Positions 55,498-63,121 of a DNA stretch of 64,000 nt are shown one piece after another. A program made the translations under genes and the position numbers. The stretch comes from Mycobacterium sp. Aquia_216 (GTDB lineage Bacteria > Actinomycetota > Actinomycetes > Mycobacteriales > Mycobacteriaceae), in contig NZ_CP113529.1 of the NCBI RefSeq assembly GCF_026723865.1, positions 1,116,001 through 1,180,000 on the forward strand, read 5' to 3'. A model generated the notes under the pieces. That model saw nothing but the letters and a program-made list of their open reading frames with translations, ran no database searches and had not been told where the DNA came from. Each line of letters begins with the position of its first letter. Position 1 is the first letter of the stretch.

Positions 55498-55801
55498 CGT
55501 GCACCTGCCGAATCGCGTGGGTGGACACAGCTTCGTTGTGCTGATATTCCTTGCCGGCGTGCGCGACTGCCGTTGCCAGGACCGATAAACCGGTCTCGAC
55601 CTCGCGAGCCCCGCGATGCCAGAGCTCCCACGCGGCGGCGTAGGCGTTTCCCGATCCGCCCTGCCAGCCGCCCAGCATCTCGCCGACCTGACCATCCAGC
55701 TCGGCCAGCTGCTGTCGCATATTCTCGGCGCCACCGAGTAGCGCCTGGGCGAAACCGTGCATCAGCTGCGGATCGACGCGCACGTTCTTGTCGGCAGCCA
55801 T
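55490..55801 (-). CDS. WXG100 protein, EsxF-like
   Basis: A 103-residue WXG100 protein: VRVDPQLMHGFAQALLGGAE, QLAELDGQVGEMLGGWQGGS with the W-Q-G turn, AWELWHRGAREVETGLSVLA and AGKEYQHNEA. It closely matches EsxF (Rv3905c). It would pair with the EsxE-like protein as a heterodimer, which in M. tuberculosis forms membrane pores and helps export CpnT. Start ATG 55801; the upstream sequence has a TAATTA-type -10 on the minus strand. Confidence 0.88.
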   Translation of the reverse strand: MAADKNVRVDPQLMHGFAQALLGGAENMRQQLAELDGQVGEMLGGWQGGSGNAYAAAWELWHRGAREVETGLSVLATAVAHAGKEYQHNEAVSTHAIRQVHDG

Positions 55802-55906
55802 AGCCGAAACCTAATTATTGTCGGATCCCGGCACAATTCACCTGAGCCTCACCCTGAGCCGCCCCGAGGCCGGTCGGCGCCGCGGTGCTGATGCCACACT
55901 GGTGCC

Positions 55907-56206
55907 ATGACCCAGGTCGCCGGCCGCCCGAAGGTGGAGTTACTGACCCGCGCCGGATGCAGCATCTGCGCGCGGGCCCACGCGCGCCTGGCCGAACTGG
56001 CCGGGGAACTGGATTTCGACCTCGCCAGCGTCGACGTCGACGCCGCCGCCGCGACCGGCAACCCCGGACTGCGGGCCGAGTTCGGCGACCGGCTGCCCGT
56101 GATTTTGCTGGACGGCAGTGAGCACAGTTACTGGGAGATCGACGAACCGCGGCTGCGCGCGGACCTTGCCCGATACGCTGCGGGCCCCGAGCTTGGTGGG
56201 CACTGA
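55907..56206 (+). CDS. Glutaredoxin-like protein (Rv0508-like)
   Basis: A 99-residue thioredoxin-fold protein of the glutaredoxin-like (DUF836) group. VELLTRAGCSICARAHARLA carries the CxxC active site, and the cis-Pro strand is GDRLPVILLDG. Probably a small disulfide reductant. It stands before hemA, as in H37Rv. Confidence 0.9.
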   Translation: MTQVAGRPKVELLTRAGCSICARAHARLAELAGELDFDLASVDVDAAAATGNPGLRAEFGDRLPVILLDGSEHSYWEIDEPRLRADLARYAAGPELGGH

Positions 56207-56230
56207 CTCATTATTTGGTAGCCCACCGAA

Positions 56231-56240
56231 TAAACGTTTA
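56231..56240. promoter_or_regulatory. 10-bp palindrome before hemA
   Basis: TAAACGTTTA, a perfect dyad in an AT-richer patch 58-67 bases before the hemA GTG. It could be a regulator site or part of the hemA promoter. Confidence 0.3.
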
Positions 56241-56297
56241 CCGTAGACACCAGTTCAGTTACTGGAGTAGCGAGGGAGCTGGCCAGGTGATGCTGCC

Positions 56298-57695
56298 GTG
56301 AGCATCTTGCTCTTCGGGGTTTCGCACCGTAGTGCGCCGGTCTCCGTTCTGGAACAACTCAGCATCGACGAATCCGATCGCAACAAGATCGTCGATCGCG
56401 TCTTGCAGTCGCCGCTGGTCACCGAGGCCATGGTGCTGTCGACGTGCAACCGCGTCGAGGTCTACGCGGTGGTCGAGGCGTTCCACGGCGGATTGGCCGT
56501 AATCGGGCAGGTGCTGTCGGAATACTCCGGAATGACGATGGGCGACCTCACCAAATACGCTTATGTCCGCTACAGCGAGGCCGCCGTCGAGCACCTGTTC
56601 GCCGTCGCCAGCGGCCTGGACTCCGCGGTGATCGGCGAACAGCAGGTGCTTGGTCAGGTGCGCCGGGCCTACACCTCCGCCGAGTCGAATCGCACGGTCG
56701 GGCGGGTGCTGCATGAGCTGGCCCAACGCGCGTTGTCCGTGGGCAAGCGCGTGCATTCCGAGACGGCCATTGACGCTGCCGGTGCCTCGGTGGTTTCGGT
56801 CGCGCTGGGCATGGCCGAACGCAAGGTGGACGGGCTCGCGGGCAAGACCGCGGTCGTCGTCGGCGCCGGGGCGATGGGCGCCCTGTCGGCAGCACACCTG
56901 ATCCGGGCCGGCATCGAAAACATCCTGGTCCTCAACCGGTCGCTGTCGCGGGGTCAACGGCTGGTCCGCAAGATCCGCGAATCGGGCGTGCGCGCCCAGG
57001 CGCTGACGCTCGACCGGCTTCCCGAGGCGCTGGCCGGCGCCGACGTGGTGGTCAGCTGTACGGGTGCGGTGAGTCCCGTGGTCTCACTGGCCGACGTCCA
57101 CAACGCGCTGGCTACCGCGCAGCGTGCCGAAGCGGACCACCCGCTGCTGATCTGCGACCTGGGCATGCCACGCGACGTCGATCCGGCGGTGGCTGGACTC
57201 CCCGGTGTCTGGGTTGTCGACGTGGACCGCATTCAACACGAGCCCGCGGCTCACGCCGCCGCCGGCGACGTCGACGCCGCGCGCCACATCGTGGCCGCCG
57301 AGGTTGCCGCCTACCTGGCGGGTCAGCGGATGGCCGAAGTGACCCCGACCGTGACCGCGTTGCGTCAGCGTGCCGCCGACGTCGTCGAAGCGGAGCTGCT
57401 GCGGCTGGAAAACCGGCTTCCGGGTCTCGAGAGCGCCCAGCGCGAGGAGGTTGCCCGCACGGTCCGGCGGGTGGTGGACAAGCTGCTGCACGCGCCCACG
57501 GTACGGATCAAACAACTCGCCAGCGCCCCCGGCGGCGACAGCTACGCCGAAGCCCTGCGCGAGCTTTTCGAACTCGACCAGACCGCCGTCGACGCCGTCG
57601 CCACTGCGGGCGAACTACCAGTGGTGTCAACGGGATTCGACGCCGGTACGCTCGCGCAACCCACGCCGGGCAGCCCGGCACAATCCGCCGAGTAG
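56298..57695 (+). CDS. hemA: Glutamyl-tRNA reductase
   Basis: A 465-residue enzyme reducing glutamyl-tRNA to glutamate-1-semialdehyde, the first step of tetrapyrrole synthesis by the C5 route. The catalytic Cys50 lies in [17 protein letters not shown], the substrate region in [19 protein letters not shown], the NADPH loop in [16 protein letters not shown], and the C-terminal dimer domain follows. GTG start. First gene of hemA-hemC-hemD-hemB. Confidence 0.96.
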   Translation: MSILLFGVSHRSAPVSVLEQLSIDESDRNKIVDRVLQSPLVTEAMVLSTCNRVEVYAVVEAFHGGLAVIGQVLSEYSGMTMGDLTKYAYVRYSEAAVEHLFAVASGLDSAVIGEQQVLGQVRRAYTSAESNRTVGRVLHELAQRALSVGKRVHSETAIDAAGASVVSVALGMAERKVDGLAGKTAVVVGAGAMGALSAAHLIRAGIENILVLNRSLSRGQRLVRKIRESGVRAQALTLDRLPEALAGADVVVSCTGAVSPVVSLADVHNALATAQRAEADHPLLICDLGMPRDVDPAVAGLPGVWVVDVDRIQHEPAAHAAAGDVDAARHIVAAEVAAYLAGQRMAEVTPTVTALRQRAADVVEAELLRLENRLPGLESAQREEVARTVRRVVDKLLHAPTVRIKQLASAPGGDSYAEALRELFELDQTAVDAVATAGELPVVSTGFDAGTLAQPTPGSPAQSAE

Positions 57696-57708
57696 CTGAT
57701 TGGCGCAC

Positions 57709-58656
57709 GTGATCCGGTTAGGCACGCGGGGGAGTCTGCTCGCCACCACCCAGGCCTCCGTCATCAGGGACACTCTTATCGCCAACGGCCATCCCGCGGA
57801 GTTGGTGATCATCAGCACGGCAGGCGACCAGTCGTCGGCGCCCATCGAAAGTCTTGGTGTGGGCGTCTTCACCACGGCGTTACGCGAGGCCATCGAGGAC
57901 GGCCGGGTCGACGCCGCCGTGCACTCGCACAAGGATTTGCCAACCGCCGACGACCCGAGGTTCGCCATCGCGGCGATACCGGCACGCAATGACCCGCGCG
58001 ACGCGTTGGTCGCGCGCGACGGACTGGTGCTCGGGGAGTTGCCCGCGGGTTCGCTGGTCGGCACATCTTCCCCGCGGCGGGCCGCACAGCTTAGGGCATT
58101 GGGTCTCGGTTTGGAAATCCGCCCCCTACGAGGCAACCTAGATACCAGGTTGAACAGGGTAAGCATGGGTGAACTTGATGCCATCGTGGTGGCCCGGGCC
58201 GGACTGGCCCGCCTGGGCCGTCTCGCTGATGTCACCGAGACGCTAGAGCCGGTGCAGATGTTGCCAGCACCGGCGCAAGGAGCGCTCGCCGTCGAATGCC
58301 GCGCCGGCGACGGTGGGCTGGCGGCAGTGCTGGCGGAGTTGGACGACGCCGACACACGCGCGGCGGTCACCGCGGAACGGGCCCTGTTGGCCGAACTGGA
58401 GGCGGGATGCTCCGCACCGGTGGGTGCGATCGCCGAGGTGGTCGAGTCCATCGATGAGGACGGACGCGTCTTCGAGGAGCTGTCGCTGCGCGGCTGCGTG
58501 GCGGCGCTGGATGGATCCGACGTGATCCGTGCGTCCGGCATCGGCGCTCCCGAACGGGCACGAGAGCTGGGGCTCTCGGTGGCCGCGGAGCTGTTGGAGT
58601 TGGGCGCCGGAGAGCTGATTGGGGGAGCGCGGCAAAACCCCGCGCACGAGAACTAA
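57709..58656 (+). CDS. hemC: Porphobilinogen deaminase
   Basis: A 315-residue hydroxymethylbilane synthase. Motifs: [56 protein letters not shown] and the dipyrromethane cofactor Cys in [12 protein letters not shown]. The GTG at 57709 (VIRLGTRGS) matches H37Rv; the TTG at 57700 would add three residues. It starts 13 bases after the hemA stop. Confidence 0.96.
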   Translation: MIRLGTRGSLLATTQASVIRDTLIANGHPAELVIISTAGDQSSAPIESLGVGVFTTALREAIEDGRVDAAVHSHKDLPTADDPRFAIAAIPARNDPRDALVARDGLVLGELPAGSLVGTSSPRRAAQLRALGLGLEIRPLRGNLDTRLNRVSMGELDAIVVARAGLARLGRLADVTETLEPVQMLPAPAQGALAVECRAGDGGLAAVLAELDDADTRAAVTAERALLAELEAGCSAPVGAIAEVVESIDEDGRVFEELSLRGCVAALDGSDVIRASGIGAPERARELGLSVAAELLELGAGELIGGARQNPAHEN

Positions 58657-58689
58657 ATGACGTCAAAAAGGGATGTGTTGGGAGCGACA

Positions 58690-60357
58690 ATGACGACGCG
58701 AGGGCGCAAGCCGAGACCGGGCCGCATCACGTTCGTGGGCTCCGGGCCGGGTGACCCGGGATTGTTGACCACGCGGGCGGCCACCGTACTGACCAACGCC
58801 GCCTTGGTGTTCACCGATCCCGACGTACCCGAACCGGTGCTGGCGCTGATCGGGAAGGACCTGCCGCCCGTTTCGGGCCCGGCACCTGCCGAACCGCCGC
58901 CTGGGACGGCCGATGGGTCAGCCGACGGCGATCCACCGCCGGCCGCGCCGACGGTGCTGTCCGGTGGCGCCGACATCCGCCCGGCGTTGGGTGAGCCCGC
59001 CGAGGTCGCCAAGACGCTGACCGCCGAGGCCCGCACGGGCGTCGACGTGGTGCGGCTGGTGGCCGGCGACCCGCTGACGCTTGACGCGGTCATCAGCGAG
59101 GTGAACGCCGTCGCGCGCACTCACCTGCACGTCGAGATCGTGCCCGGCCTGGCCGCGACGAGCGCGGTGCCTACCTACGCGGGTCTGCCGCTGGGCTCCT
59201 CCTACACGGTGGCCGACGTCCGCGGCGACGTGGACTGGGAGGCGCTTGCCGCGGCCCCCGGACCGCTGATCCTGCAGGCCACCCCGACGCATCTGGCTGA
59301 GGCGGCCCGCACGCTGATCGACCACGAGCTGGCCGACACCACTCCCTGCGTGGTGACATCGCAGGGCACCACGTGTCAGCAGCGTTCGGTCGAGACCACG
59401 CTGCACGGATTGACCGATCCGGCGGTCGTGGCCGCCGCGGGTGACCCCGCGGGCCCGCTGACCGGACCGCTGGTGGTGACCATCGGCAAGACGGTGAACA
59501 GCCGGTCGAAGCTGAACTGGTGGGAGAGCCGCGCCCTGTACGGCTGGACCGTCTTGGTGCCGCGTACCAAGGACCAGGCCGGCGAGATGAGCGAGCGGCT
59601 GACGTCGTACGGTGCGCTGCCGGTCGAGGTGCCCACCATCGCGGTGGAGCCGCCGCGCAGCCCCGCTCAGATGGAGCGGGCGGTCAAGGGACTGGTCGAT
59701 GGCCGGTTCCAGTGGGTGGTATTCACCTCCACCAACGCGGTCCGCGCGGTGTGGGAGAAGTTCGGTGAATTCGGCCTGGACGCCCGCGCGTTCTCCGGTG
59801 TGAAGATCGCCTGCGTTGGCGAGTCGACGGCCGACCGGGTCCGGGCCTTCGGGATCAGCCCCGAGCTGGTGCCGGCCGGGGAACAGTCCTCGCTGGGCCT
59901 GCTGGACGACTTTCCGCCCTACGACAGCATTTTCGATCCGGTGAACCGGGTCTTGCTGCCGCGGGCCGACATCGCCACCGAGACGCTCGCCGAGGGCCTG
60001 CGCGAACGTGGTTGGGAGATCGAGGATGTCACCGCGTACCGCACGGTACGTGCGGCGCCTCCGCCGGCGTCCACCCGCGAAATGATCAAGACGGGCGGCT
60101 TCGACGCGGTGTGCTTCACTTCCAGCTCGACGGTGCGCAACCTGGTCGGCATCGCTGGTAAACCCCACGCGCGCACCATTATTGCCTGCATCGGTCCCAA
60201 GACGGCCGAGACCGCTGCCGAGTTCGGCTTGCGGGTGGATGTGCAGCCCGATACCGCCGCCATCGGCCCACTGGTCGACGCGTTGGCCGAACACGCCTCG
60301 CGGTTGCGCGCCGAAGGTGCGCTGCCACCACCGCGCAAGAAGAGCCGCAGGCGCTAG
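58690..60357 (+). CDS. hemD: Fused uroporphyrinogen-III C-methyltransferase/uroporphyrinogen-III synthase
   Basis: About 555 residues. The N-terminal SUMT-like domain (~1-250) begins RITFVGSGPGDPGLLTTRAA and has RLVAGDPLTLDAVISEV. The C-terminal uroporphyrinogen-III synthase domain (~265-530) has WTVLVPRTKDQAGEMSERL, FTSTNAVRAVWEKF and FTSSSTVRNLVG. The start is ATG 58690, with GGGAG nine bases upstream; ATG 58657 is an alternative. The stop overlaps the GTG of a MIRU-like repeat frame (TAGTG). Confidence 0.95.
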   Translation: MTTRGRKPRPGRITFVGSGPGDPGLLTTRAATVLTNAALVFTDPDVPEPVLALIGKDLPPVSGPAPAEPPPGTADGSADGDPPPAAPTVLSGGADIRPALGEPAEVAKTLTAEARTGVDVVRLVAGDPLTLDAVISEVNAVARTHLHVEIVPGLAATSAVPTYAGLPLGSSYTVADVRGDVDWEALAAAPGPLILQATPTHLAEAARTLIDHELADTTPCVVTSQGTTCQQRSVETTLHGLTDPAVVAAAGDPAGPLTGPLVVTIGKTVNSRSKLNWWESRALYGWTVLVPRTKDQAGEMSERLTSYGALPVEVPTIAVEPPRSPAQMERAVKGLVDGRFQWVVFTSTNAVRAVWEKFGEFGLDARAFSGVKIACVGESTADRVRAFGISPELVPAGEQSSLGLLDDFPPYDSIFDPVNRVLLPRADIATETLAEGLRERGWEIEDVTAYRTVRAAPPPASTREMIKTGGFDAVCFTSSSTVRNLVGIAGKPHARTIIACIGPKTAETAAEFGLRVDVQPDTAAIGPLVDALAEHASRLRAEGALPPPRKKSRRR

Positions 60358-60578
60358 TGGCGATCGCCAGCGCGGCGAAGCCGGGCGCCGCGGGTCGACA
60401 CTCGTGTGGTTTGAGTGCGATCGCCAGCGCGGCGAAGCCGGGCGCCGCGGGTCGACACTCGTGGGGTTTGGGTGCGATCGCCAGCGCGGCGAAGCCGGGC
60501 GCCGCGGGTCGACACTCGTGGGGTTTGGGTGCGATCGCCAGCGCGGCGAAGCCGGGCGCCGCGGGTCGCCACTCATGA
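60357..60578 (+). repeat. MIRU-like 57-bp tandem repeat with a coupled small frame between hemD and hemB
   Basis: The unit beginning GCGATCGCCAGCGCGGCGAA starts at 60360, 60417, 60474 and 60531 (57-base period; three full copies and one of about 48 bases). A 73-codon frame runs through it from GTG 60357, which overlaps the hemD TAG, to TGA 60576-60578, which overlaps the hemB ATG (ATGA). Units encode AIASAAKPGAAGRHSWGLG. Overlapping stop/start codons at both ends of a repeat that fits the frame are the defining layout of mycobacterial interspersed repetitive units. Whether the peptide is made is unknown. Confidence 0.8.
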
Positions 60579-61564
60579 GCGGGGGCGGCTATCCGCGGCA
60601 GCGCCCGCGTCGGCTCCGGTCCACCCCCGCGCTGCGTCGGTTGGTGGCGCAAACATCCTTAGAGCCAAGGCATTTGGTGCTGCCGATGTTCGTCGCCGAC
60701 GGGATCGACGAACCCCGGCCCATCCCGTCGATGCCCGACGTGGTGCAGCATACCCGCGACTCGCTACGCCGCACGGCCGCCGACGCGGTGGCGGCCGGAG
60801 TGGGCGGGCTGATGCTGTTCGGTGTGCCGCGCGACGAGGACAAGGATTCGGCCGGCTCGGCCGGCACCGACCCCGACGGCATTCTCAACGTCGCGCTTCG
60901 GGATCTGGCCAAGGATCTCGGTGATGCCACGGTGTTGATGGCGGACACCTGCCTCGACGAGTTCACTGACCACGGCCACTGCGGCGTCCTGGACGCCCGG
61001 GGCCGGGTCGACAACGACGCTACCCTGAAGCGTTACGTGAAATTAGCTGTGGCACAAGCAGAATCGGGCGCCCATGTGGTTGGCCCGAGCGGGATGATGG
61101 ACGGTCAGGTCGGTGCCATTCGCGATGGTCTGGACGCGGCCGGCTACACGGATGTGGTGATACTGGCCTACGCCGCGAAGTTCGCCTCGGCGTTCTACGG
61201 CCCTTTCCGCGAAGCGGTGAGCTCCAGCCTGTCCGGTGATCGGCGGACCTACCAACAAGAACCCGGAAACGTCCGGGAAGCGGTCCGCGAGATCGAATTG
61301 GACATCGACGAAGGCGCCGACATCATCATGGTGAAACCTGCGATGAGCTACCTGGACGTGGTGGCCGCCGCGGCTGAGATCTCGCCGGTGCCGGTGGCCG
61401 CCTATCAGGTGTCGGGGGAGTACGCGATGATTTGTGCTGCGGCAGAGAACAATTGGATCGACGGGCGCGCGGCGGCACTGGAATCGCTGATCAGCATTCG
61501 CCGTGCCGGAGCCGATATCGTGCTGACCTATTGGGCCGCGGACGCGGCGGGTTGGCTTTCGTAA
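60575..61564 (+). CDS. hemB: Delta-aminolevulinic acid dehydratase
   Basis: A 329-residue porphobilinogen synthase. Metal site region: MADTCLDEFTDHGHCGVLD. Catalytic lysines in ILAYAAKFASAFYGPFR and IIMVKPAMSYLDVV. The end is VLTYWAADAAGWLS. ATG 60575 gives the H37Rv length, although the frame is open further left through the repeat. Translation is probably coupled to the repeat frame upstream. Confidence 0.96.
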   Translation: MSGGGYPRQRPRRLRSTPALRRLVAQTSLEPRHLVLPMFVADGIDEPRPIPSMPDVVQHTRDSLRRTAADAVAAGVGGLMLFGVPRDEDKDSAGSAGTDPDGILNVALRDLAKDLGDATVLMADTCLDEFTDHGHCGVLDARGRVDNDATLKRYVKLAVAQAESGAHVVGPSGMMDGQVGAIRDGLDAAGYTDVVILAYAAKFASAFYGPFREAVSSSLSGDRRTYQQEPGNVREAVREIELDIDEGADIIMVKPAMSYLDVVAAAAEISPVPVAAYQVSGEYAMICAAAENNWIDGRAAALESLISIRRAGADIVLTYWAADAAGWLS

Positions 61565-61604
61565 CGGCCACGTCGGCGGTAAACAATCAGAGGATGAGGC
61601 TGCG

Positions 61605-62147
61605 ATGACCACAGCGGGGGACGTCAACCCCAAGCCGTTGTTCTACGAATCCGGTGCCAGCTGGGTTTGGGTGCTGAGCGGTCCGGCGGCGGCGGTGTCG
61701 ATGATCCTGATCGAAATGTGGAGTGGCGCCGCGATATCGCTCTGGGTTCCGGCGATCTTTCTGGTGATGGTGTCGGCGTTCATCTCCCTGCAGGTGAAGG
61801 CGGCGCGGATCCACGTATCCGTCGAACTGACCCCCGATGCCTTACGGCAGGGCACCGAGACCATCCTGGTGCGCGAAATCATCAAGGTGTTCCCCGAGCC
61901 AGAGCACGCGGCGAATTCCGACAAGGAGCTGGCCAAGTGGCAGTCGGCGCGGGCGCTCGGCGAGCTGTTCGGGGTGCCGCGTGGGCGGACGGGGATCGGT
62001 CTGAAGCTCACCGGGGGTCGTACCGCGCAGGCCTGGGCAAAACGTCACCGTCGTCTTCGGGAAGTGCTGACCCCGTTGGTTCAGGAGCGGGTGGAGCCGG
62101 ACGCCACCGACATCGATACCCTCGACGACCCCAGCTCCGAGCAGTGA
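61605..62147 (+). CDS. DUF3093 membrane protein (Rv0513-like)
   Basis: A 180-residue protein. Two N-terminal helices (WVWVLSGPAAAVSMILIEMW, AISLWVPAIFLVMVSAFISL) followed by a cytoplasmic DUF3093 domain with IHVSVELTPDALRQGTETI and KLTGGRTAQAWAKRHRRL. Function unknown. ATG 61605, 40 bases after hemB. Confidence 0.87.
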   Translation: MTTAGDVNPKPLFYESGASWVWVLSGPAAAVSMILIEMWSGAAISLWVPAIFLVMVSAFISLQVKAARIHVSVELTPDALRQGTETILVREIIKVFPEPEHAANSDKELAKWQSARALGELFGVPRGRTGIGLKLTGGRTAQAWAKRHRRLREVLTPLVQERVEPDATDIDTLDDPSSEQ

Positions 62148-62149
62148 TC

Positions 62150-62383
62150 ATGCGCTACCGGGCCCTGGTCGAACTCGCCTTGGCCTGCGCAGCGCTGGTG
62201 GGCGTCGGGGTGAGCTGGGTGCACGCGCGCCACACGGTGGCCGTCGCGCCCATCACGGACGGTCAGCCGTCCACTACGGCGTTGGATTACCACCCACAGT
62301 TGCTGCTGCTGGCCATGCTGCTGGCGATGATCGCCGGAGTGCTGGCAGTCGTCGGAACGTCCAGGCTGTGGCGCGCTCGCTAG
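62150..62383 (+). CDS. Small membrane protein (Rv0514-like)
   Basis: A 77-residue protein with two helices (LVELALACAALVGVGVSWV and LLLLAMLLAMIAGVLAVVG) joined by a polar loop. ATG 62150 is 2 bases after the DUF3093 stop. Its last bases overlap the convergent STAS gene by 4. Function unknown. Confidence 0.75.
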   Translation: MRYRALVELALACAALVGVGVSWVHARHTVAVAPITDGQPSTTALDYHPQLLLLAMLLAMIAGVLAVVGTSRLWRAR

Positions 62384-62814
62384 GCCGTGTGCTTGATCAG
62401 CGGAAGCACTTGCTGACGCCGGCTGACGATCGCATCGGCCAGGCTGCGCAGCGCCGCGCGGACCGACCCGGCAATCGGGAATCCGGCCTCGTGGTCGCTG
62501 TCGCCAAGCAGCTCGCTCACCGCCGGGCTGGCGGCCAATGTCCACTGCACCCCGGCCGCGCGGCAGTCCTCGTCGAACCCGTACAACAACGCGATACCGG
62601 CACCGGCGAAGTGGGTCACCTCGGTCATGTCGAGCAACACTGAATTGGTGCCGACGGTGAAACGGCGGAGATATTCACGAACCCGATCGACATTGACGGC
62701 GTCGATTTCGCCCCGGATAGACACCACCGTCGCGAGGTGACGGCACTGTGCCCGAATCTGAGCGCCACTGCATTCGAAGCTGCCGTTTCCCTGTCGGCTC
62801 ATCGCGATCGTCAT
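62380..62814 (-). CDS. STAS-domain anti-anti-sigma factor-like protein (Rv0516c/OprA-like)
   Basis: A 144-residue STAS protein: HLATVVSIRGEIDAVNVDRVREYL, SVLLDMTEVTHFAGAGIALLYGF, DCRAAGVQWTLAASPAV. Rv0516c takes part in osmotic signalling and is phosphorylated on Thr2 by PknD in M. tuberculosis; Thr2 is kept (MTIAM). The Ser of the classical STAS phospho-site, FSGAG in H37Rv, is Ala here (FAGAG). Start ATG 62814; a GTG two codons upstream is possible. Confidence 0.88.
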   Translation of the reverse strand: MTIAMSRQGNGSFECSGAQIRAQCRHLATVVSIRGEIDAVNVDRVREYLRRFTVGTNSVLLDMTEVTHFAGAGIALLYGFDEDCRAAGVQWTLAASPAVSELLGDSDHEAGFPIAGSVRAALRSLADAIVSRRQQVLPLIKHTA

Positions 62815-62899
62815 GAGCACTCCATTCCCGTGTTGCGAAGGCCGACACAACGCCGACCGAAGCTGACTACAACGTTGCCCGACAAAGTTAAGGGGACCG

Positions 62900-62917
62900 A
62901 CAGTTACGTCTAACTGT
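62900..62917. promoter_or_regulatory. 18-bp inverted repeat between the STAS and acyltransferase genes
   Basis: ACAGTTA-CGTC-TAACTGT, perfect 7+4+7, 86 bases before the STAS ATG and about 205 before the acyltransferase start, in an AT-richer patch. Possible shared operator. Confidence 0.45.
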
Positions 62918-63121
62918 TTGCTAAAAAGGTGACCCGCACGGTGCGTGTGGAGGTCAATGAGCGGCCACACCGCCGCCGTCACGCACTCCCGGCTGTCGCG
63001 CTGTTAGGCTGCTCTGGCTGCCGGTGGGCAAGTCGGGGGGCTTGTGATAGGGCGAAATCGCCCGGTCAGCCGGGTGAGAAGGCGAACGAAACTGCAGAGT
63101 CCAGACCGAAAGAAAAGCCCT

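Noticed and set aside
60182..60574. Extended hemB N-terminus reading through the 57-bp repeats
   Set aside because: The extension overlaps the hemD coding end in another frame; ATG 60575 gives the normal 329-residue enzyme.
58918..60576. Minus-strand open frame opposite hemD with repeats at its start
   Set aside because: The repeats are the MIRU-like DNA read backwards; the rest mirrors hemD.
60360..60578. CRISPR array
   Set aside because: The units are contiguous tandem copies without variable spacers.
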